Shown: positions 23,433 to 36,540, counted from the first letter of the stretch. The stretch: DNA of 64,000 bases from Diogma glabrata (GCA_963693315.1 OY856188.1:244509926-244573925), one strand, 5' to 3'. Made by a program: numbers and translations. The notes: generated by a model not told the origin, from the sequence alone.

Positions 23433-23824
23433 TGTTACGTTAACCACACATCATATTAATCAAAAGAGTCAATTTATGAAAAACTAACATATTTTTTAAA
23501 AAGTTATTGGCTTTTTAAAAAAACATTAATTACATTGAAGAAACTTATCAATACATTTTATGTACATTTTCAACATTTAGAGAATTTTGGTTCATAATTT
23601 AAGTGCAAATATAATGGTTTAAAAAATGTTACGTTAGTCACATTTAAATTTTTTTTAAAAAATATCTAAAAATTATAATTTAAATAAAAAAGTTTTCTGA
23701 TTTAGATAAATAAACTTGATTTACATTTTAAAAAGCCAACAAGTGCTTCAAATAATCTTTATTATTTTAGTTATAAGTAAACAAACTTGTGAATTTTGGT
23801 AGGTATAAATGTTACGTTAGTCAC
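23433..23824. repeat. Right subterminal motif cluster (TGTTACGTTAGTCAC)
   Basis: Copies lie at 23433-23447 (TGTTACGTTAACCAC), 23627-23641 and 23810-23824 (both exact TGTTACGTTAGTCAC). The last ends three bases before the right terminal repeat. All three have the same orientation. Confidence 0.82.
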
Positions 23825-23827
23825 TTT

Positions 23828-23843
23828 GGAATGACCCTATACC
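23828..23843 (-). repeat. Right terminal inverted repeat of the 5-kb transposon
   Basis: GGAATGACCCTATACC is the exact inverse of 18790-18805. Confidence 0.88.
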
Positions 23844-26684
23844 TTAAACTGGAAAACTGAAGAATAAAAACGTGTTATTATTTGTGTCCAACAGGAAAAT
23901 AATGGTATGTATATATTAATATTGCGCCTAACAGTTGCGATTGGTAACTAAAATGATGCAATTTATCCAAAATATAGAAAATAGCAATGGCGACTGCTTA
24001 TATATTCCACTAATTAATTTATTTATAAAGATGATGAGGAATCAATAACGACTTGTTGTACTTGTAGATGTTATTTAGGATCGTTATTGACTTTATGAAA
24101 TTCATGGCTAGTAATGTTCACCAAAATTATGGGTTATGATATTTTATATTCAACACTGCTCCTAAAGTAAATCTCGATCCCAACCGTCTCAAAATTTGCA
24201 ATTTGTTAAACGAAAAGTTTAACTTCCAGATAATCTATTACCAACCGAGTTTGTTGTAATCCTCTTGAGGAACATCCTTTTTCGGTACAATAATTTCTTG
24301 TGAGCTACAAGCTGAAAATTATAACTCTGCTATTTTATAGTTAACAATCTTTTTCCCCTCTTCTTATAATGTTGATCTTTTCGAAATGAAATATTCTGTA
24401 TAGTTAAGGATATATTGGAGTTTTTCTTTAAGATCTTTATTCTTGCCACTCTTATATTGGTAAATTTTTACCAAACACCAAGCGAAGGCTAATTCAATCC
24501 AAGCGAAGGCTAATTCTGAATTTGGTTTTTTGTGGTATTTGAATTTATTTCTTAATAAATAAATAAACACAATTTTCATGGTTGGTTTAATCGTAGTATC
24601 TAGGTATTGTTACTCATAAAAACGGTTTTTAAGCCATTAATAAAATTGAACCGTTTGAAGATAAGTTTTATGATAAAAGGAGAAGTTATCAGAAAAATGT
24701 ACTTTTTCCAACTAATGTAATTTTTCTAGCTCACCTTATATTTGCAATTAAGGTAAACATTAATTTTTGGAAAACAGTATTTCAATGTTCAAATGTACCA
24801 TAGTATTTTAGTAAAAGTGTTAAATATTTACTCATGCAATTACTCACTTTCCTTGTTAAATTTTTATATCACTTAGAACTAAACGATCTTTATTTTTATT
24901 AATTTTTTTTGGTTTATTGATAAATTAAAATCTATGAATCTATGAAAAAATAATTTTTTACTACTGCCCAACTTAAAAAATCTACTTTCGATGTTTGTTC
25001 ATCGCATCGAAAATTTCTTTTTCATCATCAGTGATAAAAAAACTATACAAATTACTTTCGTACCTAGTGACGAAAGTAATTTTTTACAATCCATCTATTT
25101 TCTAATTTCTTAATTAGAATAAACCATCCTAGAGCACCCGTTACGAGATTATTTTGATTGAATGAAATGATTTTGTTAGTGTTAACTTATCTCTCTTGGG
25201 AAGATGACGTAAATCTATTTTTTGAATTATTTACGAAAAATTTACATCAAAAATTATTTCACCTATTTATTTAAGAAAAACGAAAAACAATATTTATTTA
25301 CATAGAATAATTTACCTTGTTTTGAAATATATCAAGAATTTACGTAATGTCATCACCATACAAAAACTAAATCAAAACTGTTGTTTTTATTTCAGAAATA
25401 ATAATAACATTTTTAAATTTCGACGCGAAATGCAAAAAACAATAAACCTTTAAAGATGTGTTATTTAATGATTTTAGGGACTTTATTGTCAAAATAGAAT
25501 AAAAATATAGAATTGTGTAGTGTAAATAGAATAAAAATATGTATATGTAAAAAGTTGAAGATTTTTTTGTACGAAAAGACAATCAAGCTTGTAACTAATT
25601 TTGTTTCTGACATAGAACCTGGATAATTTATTCATATTGAGTCATCTATATTTTAATAGCAGAAATATAAGGTATAAATATAAATTTAAAGATCTTAATT
25701 GGATGTAATTATAAATGAAAATGTTTAATAATTAATAATAATTTTTAAAAAAGTAGTAGAAAAAGTACAGTCTTCTGAAAAGTACACTCGCCGGAAATCA
25801 CATTTTAAATCTCGCGAGCATTAGCAACCTCGGCTATTGCCTCGGCTGATAAACTGTCCTCTCGCTTCAAAATATGTTGTTTTCGGCATCGTTGAATAAT
25901 AAACTATTTTTTCTATGACTGAACTATAATTTGACAGCTATTTATCACAGTTTTTAAATGCGAAAAGTAGTCCGTTTCATAAATGATTTTTCCTATCATC
26001 ATTATTTCGAATGTAAATAATAAGAAAAAGTAAATCTTTCCTAATTTTTATGTGACGGAAACAAACAAATCAACAAAACCATAGTTTACAATTTTATTTT
26101 ATTCGAGCACTCTGATCACTCCACAAAAAAATATTCATGTGTTAATATTTTTATATTTTTAATATGGTTCTTACTCGTAAGAGTAAAATTTTTAATTTTT
26201 TGATTTCACTCCTTTGAAGTCCGTTTTATTACAGAAAAAGAAAACTAGCACTTTATCGTCATCATTTTTATAAAAATACTTGCATTTTTAAACGTTTTAA
26301 GACCTAGTTCCCACAACAATATATGTTATAAAGTGTTCATTAACGCTTTTTTACACTTTTTAAGATTTAAGTGACTAGAAAATACTGGCTCCAGCAAATT
26401 ATTCTATTTAGACGCTGTCCGGACAAACTCTTTGCATTGTGTGGCTATGACAGTTTGACTGTTTGCAGAAACCAACTGCCGAGTTAGCAAGAAAAAAATC
26501 TGATAGATCTCATCTAATCTCAGCACTACTGGTGTTGTAGGGAAACAAGATTTTATGTTCAATTTCGACCACTCACAATTCGTACACCACGCTTTTAAAC
26601 AGAGTTGCATTGCTCTAAATCACTCAGTAGTCTCACCATTAATCTTAAAGAGTCAAAATGACTTGTGGCACATAATATATAATC
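23844..26684. other. Intergenic stretch with minor repeats
   Basis: No gene was recognised. 24473-24517 holds two copies of AAGCGAAGGCTAATTC. 24830-24970 (TTACTCACTTTCCTTGTTA ... AACGATCT ... GATAAAT) matches 27355-27520, so both are copies of a dispersed repeat. The remainder is AT-rich and unassigned. Confidence 0.5.
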
Positions 26685-26745
26685 AAGTGACTTCCAATAT
26701 GTACTTAAGCTTAATTACTCACAAAAAACCCTTCCAAATTAGAAT
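26685..26745 (+). repeat. SINE 3'-tail fragment
   Basis: GACTTCCAATATGTACTTAAGCTTAATTACTCACAAAAAACCCTTCC repeats almost exactly the 3' part of the SINE-like unit at 26990-27275. The tRNA-like head is missing. Confidence 0.75.
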
Positions 26746-26989
26746 TCCCCTAAAGTCTATATTTCCTAACCAAAAATATAGCAATAAATTGACCTTGCGT
26801 CTGATATTAGTTTCGCATTGATTGACAACAATCAATAATGACTCTACATTCGTGACTTAGGATGTTGATTAGATTGTTGACTGAAGATGTTGACAAAATA
26901 TTCTCTTATCCTATGAATTGATACATCGTAATGTCTCGAAATTTAATACAACAAATCCCAAAGAAATGAAATTTCCAATATGTAATCAT

Positions 26990-27275
26990 AGATGAAAGAT
27001 TCAACTTAAGTAAATATGAAAAATGATGAAGTTTCAATTTAGAAATTATCTGAACATGAAAATTAAAATATGGTTCGTCATCGCCGCTGTGGCTAAGTTG
27101 TGTAAGACACACAGGATTTGAATATGTGTCTATGATGAGTGTGAGCTCAAATCCTGGCACGAAACACAAAAAAATTTTCTAAAGGAATTTTAGAGAAAAT
27201 GAAAAATTATTTCGAATTGCAAAATTCAAATTACTTCCAATATGTACTTAAGCTTAATTGCTCACAAAAAACCCC
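26990..27275 (+). mobile_element. tRNA-like SINE, copy 1
   Basis: A head around 27077-27155 has an A-box-like GTGGCTAAGTTG and a B-box-like GAGCTCAAATCC. It is followed by a body (GAAAAATTATTTCGAATTG) and a tail ACTTCCAATATGTACTTAAG ... CACAAAAAACCCC. The 5' flank GATTCAACTTAAGTAA... is shared with the copy at 27740. An internal RNA polymerase III promoter is inferred from the boxes. Confidence 0.65.
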
Positions 27276-27739
27276 TCCATATAATATAATATTTTTTATA
27301 TACATAATATTTTTTTGCAAATATTAAACAATTATTGCCATGTTTTGTGTGATTATACGTACGTACTATTCATGTAATTATACTCACTTTCCTTGTTGAG
27401 TTGATATGTCATTTAAAACTCAACGATCTAATTATGTGTCACGCAGGATAATTATATTTTTTCAGTTTTTTGTTGTACTGATAAATTCATAAATCTATTA
27501 AATGATAATTTTTAAAAATGTTTTTAAATCGTTTATTATTTTAATAGTTTATGACACAAAACACCTTTTACCAAACTGATAAAAGAATGTTTTAATAGAT
27601 TCAATTCTATGTAGTTTTGTGCCTAAGGGAAGAGGTAAATTTTGTATAATGTAAATAAAAATAAAAAGCCTTATTATAAAAACTCTAACACCAATGCATA
27701 AACACAAGTAATGTAAAAACATTTCCATAATATGGAGTC

Positions 27740-27975
27740 TAATGACAGTGGAAAAATTCAACTTGTGTAATTAAGTGATAATGAAGATTCAACTTCGAAG
27801 TAGTCATCGCCTCAGTGGCTGCCACGGATTCCAACTTGGAACTGAAGAGGAAGGTTCGAATTCATACAAAACATATAAAAAGAGAAATTAATTTTTTATC
27901 TGAGAAATTTTCAAATTGAATTGAAAAAATTCCAATTACTTCAGTTTAATTTCTCTCAAAAAACCCCAATAAATT
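27740..27975 (+). mobile_element. tRNA-like SINE, copy 2
   Basis: It shares with copy 1 the flank AATTCAACTTgtGTAA, the head start GTCATCGCC (27802) with GTGGCTGCCACGG, a good B-box-like GGTTCGAATTC (27854), and the tail TTACTTCAGTTTAATTTCTC TCAAAAAACCCC. The head sequences differ enough that the copies are old or belong to subfamilies. Confidence 0.65.
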
Positions 27976-30384
27976 TAAACACATATTGTTTTGTGGCTGG
28001 TTGATTAATTAAATGCCTTGTAATATATTTCTATCCAAAATTTTAAAAATTATGATGCGTTTCTACAGTTAATTTTAGTTTGCAAATATACTAATAAATT
28101 AACTTTGTTGTTGACATTATACAAAAATTCAACAAACAGCAATTAAATAAAAAAAAAACAAAATTCAACATAATAAATTGGAATTCTTTTCCTATTATTA
28201 ATACACATATTTTTTTCGGACGGGTTTGGAATAATAGTTAAATTATCCAAATTAAAACATTAAATCACTTTTCATGTCGCGTTTAGAAATTTATCGGAAA
28301 TTTTTACATTGACTCCAGAATTGACGAGCTTTATCAGCTATTTCATGAAATCAATATTCTCCAACAGTTTTAAGTCTTAAAATGAAAATTATACCAAACG
28401 ACTTTTTGATTAAATTGGTTTTTGCCAGAATCGATTAAATACTTTTAAGATTTTCAATACGATGACTTATGATACCTAAGTTTTATTCAGTATGGTATTC
28501 CACGAATAATGTCTGATATATTTAATATGTGAAGGCCTGGATTTTGTATGGTCAGATAAATTGTCTTCATGTCTTCACCATCCGATCGTAAAACCATTTG
28601 ATTAAGCGAGATATTAGACAGATATACATAGCTGCAAAAACAGAGCTGGTCGCCAAAATTTCTATTAAATGATGTTTAGCTGGCAGACTTCACATGTGGC
28701 TTAGTAATAGATCTTTTGCTGCTAAACTGCATCCGAAAGAGTCAAGAACTCGTGTCATACTTTAGAATTAAAAAACGTTTATATTTAATATACACAAAAT
28801 AGATATGGATAATTTCATTTAATGGGCGATTTACATGTATTTTTACTGAAAGTTAGAGCTACACGCGATACAAAATTTTTGGTAGTTAAAAAGAGAAAGA
28901 AATTTATAATTTAGAAGGCGTTGTGCTACAATTTTTGACAGATAAACATTGAAAAAATTTCTTATTCCTTTGTTGTTTGGTGTTTATTAAATTTAAACAT
29001 AATATAAACATGGATTCTTATATGGATAGAAGGCTTTAAATATTATATTTGGTGATGATAGTGATGACGATCAAATTTTGATCAATTTCATCTTTGAACT
29101 CAGCTCTCAACTTTGAAATTACAACAACAAAATTTAACTATGGCGATGCTATTCAATACAATCAACAATGACGATGCTATAAATTTTTGACATCCAATAC
29201 AAAAATCAAAAATATTACAAAAAATACTAAAATTTTGATAAAATATAACTAAATATTTTGAATTACAAAAAACTTGGACAAGAAAAAATTTAATTTTTTT
29301 CTGATAAAATCATTTATGTCGCCATAAAATAATTTTTGCTGCCATAAAATATACTTGGGTAAAGTATATTTTATGCTACCATTCTCAGTTTTATGGCAAC
29401 GTTGGCTCAAAAACTAGACATAAACTCCAGTAAAATTTTGCATATATATATTGTTGTTCTTGCTTCGCATACGAAAATCATGATATACTTATTGCTTCAT
29501 TTTTTACTGGAAAAAAATGTTGGAACATGTAACAGAGCATGCGCAATGAAAATACTTTTACTCATGAGATCCAAATTTGTATGAAAATTTATTTTGAAAA
29601 AAAAATTTATTTTTGAAATACTTTTTCCTCAATGAGAAAGTTAAAAATTTCTTAACTTTTTCCTCATGATTAGTAGAGAATTGAGCTACCTACATTTTAA
29701 GGCATTGTATTTCTATTAAAAAATAATAATAAAACGTTGCTCAAATCTCATGAAGAAAAACCTCATACATTGTGCATGCAGCGTAAATCGCCCATAATGC
29801 TGCACAATATATCTATCATTTTATAATTTATTTGAATTAGCATGCCATGGCTTTGTTTTGACTGTCGTAAATTTATTTGAAATGCAACAATCGAATCATT
29901 TGAATGATGATGACATGTGAATGTTCTCACGAAAATTAAGGAAGGAAAGTATGAAGGCAAAAACTGGCAATTTTTTTCCAGCCGCTTATGAATATTGTTG
30001 CTCCTTGTCATGAGAACATTTCATTATTTATCAGTTCGTTTTGCTCACTAAAAAAGTTAGATACTGAGTTTAACTAATCTTATTTATTTACTGCAAGTTT
30101 TAATTTTCAATGTAGATAGTTTTGAGTTAATCTGGTAATTTATTTAAAAAAAAAATTTAAATTGGACAAAAATAAATATATTTTCGATATTATTCAAAAT
30201 GGCAATTTTTAGAGCCCTTTTTTTTATTGATTAGTTAGACATATGTTTAGCACACTAAATATGAAATATTCATTATTCAAACTCTTTGTGTATCCGAAAA
30301 TACCATGTAAAACCTAAAGGAAGGAGATGGAAAAGATGAAGAAAACGGAAGGAATGAGGATATGGAGATATATAACTTTACTAA
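27976..30384. other. AT-rich intergenic stretch
   Basis: I recognise no gene, mobile element or structured repeat here. Short open frames (29393-29584, 29763-30011) have low-complexity or uninformative translations. Confidence 0.5.
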
Positions 30385-31910
30385 TTATTTTAAATAACGA
30401 TGGACATTTTCTTTAAATGTCTGGGGACAAATTCCCCGGGAAATATGGAGGAGGGTATTGAGGTTACAATTAGGCCACTCTATTAAAATAACCGTTCTGG
30501 AAGGACACAGGTCTGCAACGAGGTCTTTTGACAGCAAATAAATGGGATAACTTGGAAGCTCTTGTTTATCGATTGTATTTTTATTGTTTTTATTGTTTGA
30601 TTTTATTGTTGACTGACAAGCACCTCCCAAAATATGACAGCAGTATTCCATACATTGACGAATAAAGGACTTATAGATCAGCAAAATTTGATCGCGTTTG
30701 AAATACTTTTTACATCGACTCTAGAACCCTAATTTTTGCATTGCAGATTTAGCGATGTTGCACACATTTTTATTCCATTTCAGGTTATTTTCAATATCCA
30801 CTCCAAGAAGTCTGACTGATTCCACTTCACTCAATTCTGCATTTTATCTCAATAGGGAAGTGTGTTGCTCTGTTCGTGAAAGACGGCATAGTTTGATTTT
30901 GGTTAGGTTAAATGAAAAAAGATTACAATCGCCCCATTGAATTATAGGATCCAGATCTTTGTCGATAGAATATTCGTTAGCAGCTTTCTATCAGTGGTGA
31001 CTGCAGTATGAATGAGATCGAAATTTATTAGATGCATGTGATGCATGCAATGTGCTGTCATCAGCAAAACTGGATATGGATTGAGTGCTCTGTGGAAATA
31101 AGTAAGTCATTAATCAATAGAAGAACAAAGTTGGTGAGAGTGCAGAACCTTTTGGAACACCAGCATTGGTTCGGAAAATATTGGGTGTAATACCATCTAA
31201 ATTTACAAGAAATTGGCAACCTGTATAAGAAAACTATGAACCCATGCGACAGTAACATGATCTATGTCATAAGAATTAATTTTAGCTATGAGATTTCTAT
31301 GCCACATTTTATCAAACGCTTTAGAAATATTAAGTGAAATACTGAATGTTTCATTATGATTTTCCAGCGATTTGTTATAGAGATGGGATACATAGACTAA
31401 CAGATCACCTGTTGGATGACTTCTACGAAAATCATACTGCTTATCATCAATAATTCGTGACATCTCCAAATATTCTATTAGATTGTAGTTAACATATTTT
31501 TCAAATATTTTATCCAAAACCGACAGAATTGAAATTGGTTTATAATTTTTAGGGTCTATCTTACTGCCATTCTTTGATATGGGTTGAACACTGGCCAGCT
31601 TCCAAGAATTGGAAAATATTCCGGTTTTGTAAGATAAATTAAATTTTTTTGTTAGAATTGGAGCTGATTACTTAGCAAAGATTTTAAGAATGTGGGGTGG
31701 AATGCCATCGGGATCAGCGGATTTGTTGATGTTTATAGAAAGAATGATTTTCCGTACAATATTGCAACGAAAAATAATTGGTTTCATTTTCGTTTCAACT
31801 AGAAATGGGTGTAGGAGAATCGTGAGGTTCAAATATGTTTAAGTTTTCTGCGAAAATACAACCCAAAAGATCCGCCTTCTCTTTCGAGATTCAGGTGATT
31901 GATTACCTTA
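30385..31910 (-). pseudogene. Decayed CR1/L2- or Jockey-like LINE reverse transcriptase
   Basis: On the - strand the blocks run in canonical order. KADLLGCIFAENL (about 31890) precedes SINISKSADPDGIPPHILKI (about 31740), then WKLASVQPISKNG and PKNYKPISILSV (about 31600-31530). FEKYVNYN and KQYDFRRSHPTGDLLVYVSH lead to SLNISKAFDKMWHRNL (31517-31203). Next are AGVPKGSALSPTLFF (about 31165), SSFADDSTLHA (about 31080) and VRLLGVDIENNLKWNKNV (about 30810). The thumb/C-terminus is ILLIYKSFIRQCMEYCCHIL (30690) to the stop at 30385. Stops and shifts at about 31203, 31130, 31000 and 30715 disable it. The endonuclease part is absent. The clade is inferred from the FADDST and MEYCCHI motifs. Confidence 0.88.
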
Positions 31911-33311
31911 GAATTTTTGGGAAAATAATTTGTATTAATTAACACTATTTTCTGGATCAATGAATAATAATGGTAAGTTCAATTTAATTTTTGATCTGTG
32001 AATATTCTCTGTAAAACTTCTATATTTAACTAATCAGCACCGGTGTAACCCATTTTTCACATATTAAGTCAAAGATTTATGATTCCAACTCTATAAACTA
32101 AAAAACCTATGGTAAACATGTCTCGAATAACTATCAATTATAATCGATTCGATATCGATTTTTTAAATCTAAGCAACTTATTATTTGTATTAATATTCAT
32201 CTACGTGATAACTATTTTTTTATAAGAACAAGGCTTACAAAGACAAATTTATCAGCAAAATCTTTGAGTTGTATCGAGTCGAACCTGTTGTTTGTGTTGG
32301 ATTAACAGGAAGTTTGTTTAATGTTTGACAATTTTAGGAAATTTTTGAGGTGTTTGTTACGTTATCAAGATTGAATTCATAACTATTTGCATGTTAAATT
32401 ATCCTCTTCGATACAATGATGTATGTAAGACTAAATATATTCCATAAATATATTGTATCATATTGCATGTTGGCTCTCAAAATACTTTTTTCCAGAGAAA
32501 ACTATGTATGATTCACGATTTCCATATTGTAAATGAAAAATTATTTTTCCAAATTTATCTTATACACTCGGAACCTAATTAAAATTACATAATCATTATT
32601 TTTGGTAAAATTCATCTAATTTAACTTAAAGTTAACATAAACCATAACATTTTGAGTCAAGTAAACTATAATTTATATAATCTCTTAAATGATGGATGGA
32701 TCACTAATGTATCACATATTTGTTTTTGATTGATTGTATTTTTTTAATGTTAATGTTTCCGCTAATTTTATTAATATTTTTCTTTTCGAATTTGTATTTA
32801 ACTTAATCAATATGCTGCAAATTGAAAAACATACATACTTCACAAAATGTAGATTGGTGGAAATTTTAAATATCGTTTCAAACATTTTTTAAATATATTG
32901 TTGTTTTTTGATTGTTATTTCTGTATATTGCTTCTCAAGTTGGGCTATATCTCACGTAGTGCCTTTATCACCGAAATAAATCATATATCACTAAATAAAA
33001 ATACAAGGCTAGTTTTATCGGATAAGGAACCGAACTATTTATATCAATTAAATAAACCTCATTCTGTTGTCAGAGAACTCTTTATCTCCCAATCACCGTG
33101 CAATTTGTTTGCAATTATTTCCTTTGTTTGAATAATAGACTGTTAACTTCGAGATCCTTCACTACTTTAATTTTTTTTTTCAATGCAGTTTTTTACAAAC
33201 TTCTGCTACTTGATGTTTCATATACCAGGGTAAATTTATAATTCTTAACGCCTGATTATTATACTATCTATATGAGCAATTTCACACAAGTTCAACAAAT
33301 TTTTGGGAAAT
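31911..33311. other. AT-rich intergenic stretch
   Basis: No gene or repeat was recognised. The open frame 32898-33131 has a hydrophobic start but no supporting splice or homology signal. Confidence 0.5.
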
Positions 33312-33675
33312 TTTGACTTGACCCCTTTTAATTTTGATTTTTTATTGTTTATAGATAGTCTTTCGTAAATAAAAAATACAAGTTCTCATACAGGTCTTCT
33401 CAGGGTGTGCCCCTCAATTTTTTGTTATTTTGTGATGTGGGTGCATTTCGACGAGCGATTGTAGAAAAACTGCTGAATCGATTTTCATAAATGATATGTC
33501 GCTGAATAGGTATTAGAACAAAGTTTTTAATGTACACTGTTAATTTTTTTAAATAACTTTTAACGGTGTAACATAAAAAAAACGGTGTAGCCTAAGAAAA
33601 GCTGGCGCTACACCTTTTTTTTTTAAACTAAATTGAAGCTTATTTTATATCTAACTACTTGTGAAAGTTTAGGAC
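33312..33675 (+). repeat. Copy of the 3' part of the CXC element
   Basis: This 364-bp block (TTGACTTGACCCCTTTTAAT ... GTGAAAGTTTAGGAC) matches 56735-57112 closely, including GTGCATTTCGACGAGCGATT, AATAGGTATTAGAACAAAG and GGCGCTACACCTTTTTTTT. At 56 kb the block lies just 3' of a cysteine-rich ORF inside a long-TIR element. Here neither the ORF nor the inverted ends are present. Confidence 0.88.
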
Positions 33676-34593
33676 ATTAATTACTTTTTGTTTTAAAGAT
33701 AAAATTCGTTGTGCATATGACTGTCGGGAATCAGTTTTTTTTTGTTCTGAAGGAAAATTATAAAAATGGCGTTATAAACTAAGAGATTTTTTTTATGTTA
33801 AATATCAAATATTTTATTATTAAATGAACTTTTTAAAATATTATAAAAATTATATATGTAGTACAATAAATAAAATAAATACAATTGTTAAAAATGATTT
33901 ACTTATTTTACAAACAGAAGTTTCTTTTGAATAGGAAAACACTTCTGCAATTATTTTCTTTGTATTAGATGGCATAAAAAATGTATAGTATAGAAAATGT
34001 ACAGTATATCAAAGAATATGCATTCAAATAAAATTTAGAATTTAAGTCGGTGTTAGTTGCCATATCAACTATAGTTGGAAATTTAGTTACCATTTAAACC
34101 ATAGTTACTCAACCAATTCTAACTTAGTTAAATTTTGAAAAATATGTGTCCGTAGAAATAAAATCTTACTAAGAAATACATTAGAATTGAAAATTACAGT
34201 GAAAAAGGAAGAAAAGAAAAGAATTAACACTAGTATTTTATATATATTTAAAGAATATTATTAGATAAACTTAACTTAATTTATGGTTATTATCTTTGTT
34301 TCGTAATACTTCAATTTTTGTTACTGCCTCGCATTTTGTATACCAGCAACGGGTCGTCATCAATTGAAGTCAAACCAATAACATTGTTCAGTGGGTTGAC
34401 AAAATGTCTGCTCTGTCAGGCAGGCATCATCGATCGAAAAGTTATGTATTGTAGCTCCATTGATCTTTTCGATCATCGAAGATCAAGTTCAAGAATAAAA
34501 TACAGTCCACTGCCACTTTGGATGCCGCATATACAAACAGCAATATCTAACAATTGAAAAAAACTCAACTTATATAAATAAATAATGATGAAA
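33676..34593. other. Intergenic stretch, unassigned
   Basis: No gene was recognised. 34330-34560 is less AT-rich than its surroundings (an open frame at 34318-34557) and contains the inverted words ATCGATCGAAAAG and CTTTTCGATCAT, but no domain. Confidence 0.4.
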
Positions 34594-36540
34594 TTACTTC
34601 TGTCTGAAAGACCTAAGTATTTTACATTCATGAGCTAAAAGTGAAATTCTTAAGTTTTTTGGCATTTCTCGACGTTTTAGGACCTACTGATTCTAAAAAA
34701 GCCAAATAAAATGTATGTCTGTCTGTCGGCCATACAGTCTTCCGGCCGTCCGGCCGTCACATCCTACGAAATCTAGAAGCGAAAAGACGACGTGTTCGAT
34801 AACTGTACCGGAAGTGTGTCAACAAAATCGTCAAGTGTGTCAAAACAAGGAAATTTGCATTTTTTTTTGCTTAAAATAGTTTCATTTTTAATGATTACGA
34901 GTAGGAACATTGAATTTGGAGAAATCTTGATGGTCAAGATTTATGTGTGAGACCAAAATCTAGATAATTGCATTATAAGTTTGTCAAAAAATGTTGTCAA
35001 GTGTGTCAAAAGAAGTTTTTTATTTATTTTTTTACCCAATTTTTTTGAAATCAATGAAATTAATTACTTGTTTGAGAAGAAATTTTATTATTACTATGGA
35101 GAACTATTGCATTATTAGTTTGTCAAAAAAATATTGTCAAGTGTGTCAAAAAAATGATTTCATTTATTTTTTTAGATAATTTTTTGGAAAAAAAAATGTT
35201 GCTGTTTGTTTACGTTAACATAATTGAACATGGAAATTTTTGAATTTGTTATAGTTTTTGAAATATTTTTGGAATTTTGAAAAAGTTTCAATTTTTGATT
35301 TTGTAAAAATTTTTGGAATATTTTTAGAATTTTGAAAAATTTTAAATTTTTGATTTTATTATAATTTTTATAATTTTGGAAAAAGTTTCAATTTTTGATG
35401 TTGTTATAATTTTTGCAATATTTTTAGAGTTTTGGAAAAAGTTTGAATTTTTAAGAGTTTTTGGAATATTTTTAGAATTTAGAAAAAGTTTAAATATTTG
35501 ATTTTATTCTAATTTTTGGAATATTTTTAGAATATTGAAAAAAAATTTTTTTAATTTTATATATATTTTTTAGAATTTTGAAAAAAAGGTTTCAATATTT
35601 AATTTTGTAAGAATTTTTGGAATATTTTTAGAATTTTGGAAAAAGCTTGAATTCTTAAGAGTTTTTGGAATATTATTAGAATTAAGAAAAAGTTTAAATT
35701 TTTGATTTTATTCTAATTTTTGGAATATTTTTAGAATTTTGGAAAAAAAATAGAATTTTAGAATTTTATATATATTTTCAGAATTTTGAAAAAAGCTTCA
35801 ATCTTTGATTTTGTAAGAATTTTTGGAATATTATTAGAATTTAGAAAAATTTTAAATATTTGATTTTATTCTAATTTTTGGAATATTTTTAATAAAAAAA
35901 TTTAGAATTTTTGAATTTAATATATATTTTTAGAATTTTGAAAATAGTTTCAATTTTTGATCTAGTAAGAATTTTTGGAATATTTTTAGAATTTTGAAAA
36001 ATTTTAAGTTTTTGGTTTTATTATAATTTTTATAATTTTGGTAAAAGTTACAATTTTTGATTTTGTTATAATTTTTGCAATATTTTTAGAATTTTTGAAA
36101 AAAGTTTTAATCTTTGATTTTGTAATAATTTTTGAAATATGTTTAGAATTTTGTTTGAAAAAAGTTTGAGTTTTTGATTTTATTTAATTTTTACAATATT
36201 TTTGGAATTTTGAAAGAAATATGAATTTGTGATTTTGAAATATTTTCTCAAAACGCTAAATGGAGAGGTTTTTAAGTAGTTTGCTGATTGTATAATCTTT
36301 TCACTAAATTATGTTAACTTATGATCTGTTATAATTTTCCGACAACGCATAGATGTTTCGTGTTAGTTTTGTAATACATATCTAAATAGAGATAAAAAAT
36401 ACATGTACTTTAACAAAAAGTTATGTTTGAACCATGTCCTCATAAAAGTTTTTTGCCGAAAACTATATCAAAATCCCAGACCCAATCCGAAGTCTTGATA
36501 TCACAGAACTGTGAGATTTTAGCGCCTGCATATTTTCAAC
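34594..36540 (+). repeat. Composite satellite-bearing repeat, full-length copy
   Basis: In + orientation it starts TTACTTCTGTCTGAAAGACC. It runs through cassette A (with TCTTCCGGCCGTCCGGCCGT near 34739), cassette B (TTGTCAAGTGTGTCAAA motifs from about 34810 to 35150) and cassette C (54-bp units, about 35220-36230). Cassette D follows (CTCAAAACGCTAAATGGAGA at 36248; GATCTGTTATAATTTTCCGA), to the end GAAGTCTTGATATCACAGAA with its CACAGAACTGTGAG hairpin near 36520. It is the best template for the family in this window, at about 1.95 kb. It encodes no recognisable protein. Confidence 0.85.

Larger units (their letters stand above)
18790..23843 (+). mobile_element. ~5.05-kb DNA transposon with GGTATAGGGTCATTCC termini
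   Basis: The left end GGTATAGGGTCATTCC (18790-18805) and right end GGAATGACCCTATACC (23828-23843) are perfect 16-bp inverted repeats. Between them lie subterminal copies of TGTTACGTTAGTCAC, a transposase pseudogene on the + strand (20573-23312) and three later insertions (a 366-bp MITE with hairpin, a 616-bp foldback and a 383-bp MITE with hairpin). The original element was therefore about 3.5 kb. The target duplication is uncertain because the ends are followed by palindromic TATA-like sequence. I do not place it firmly in a named superfamily. Confidence 0.85.
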
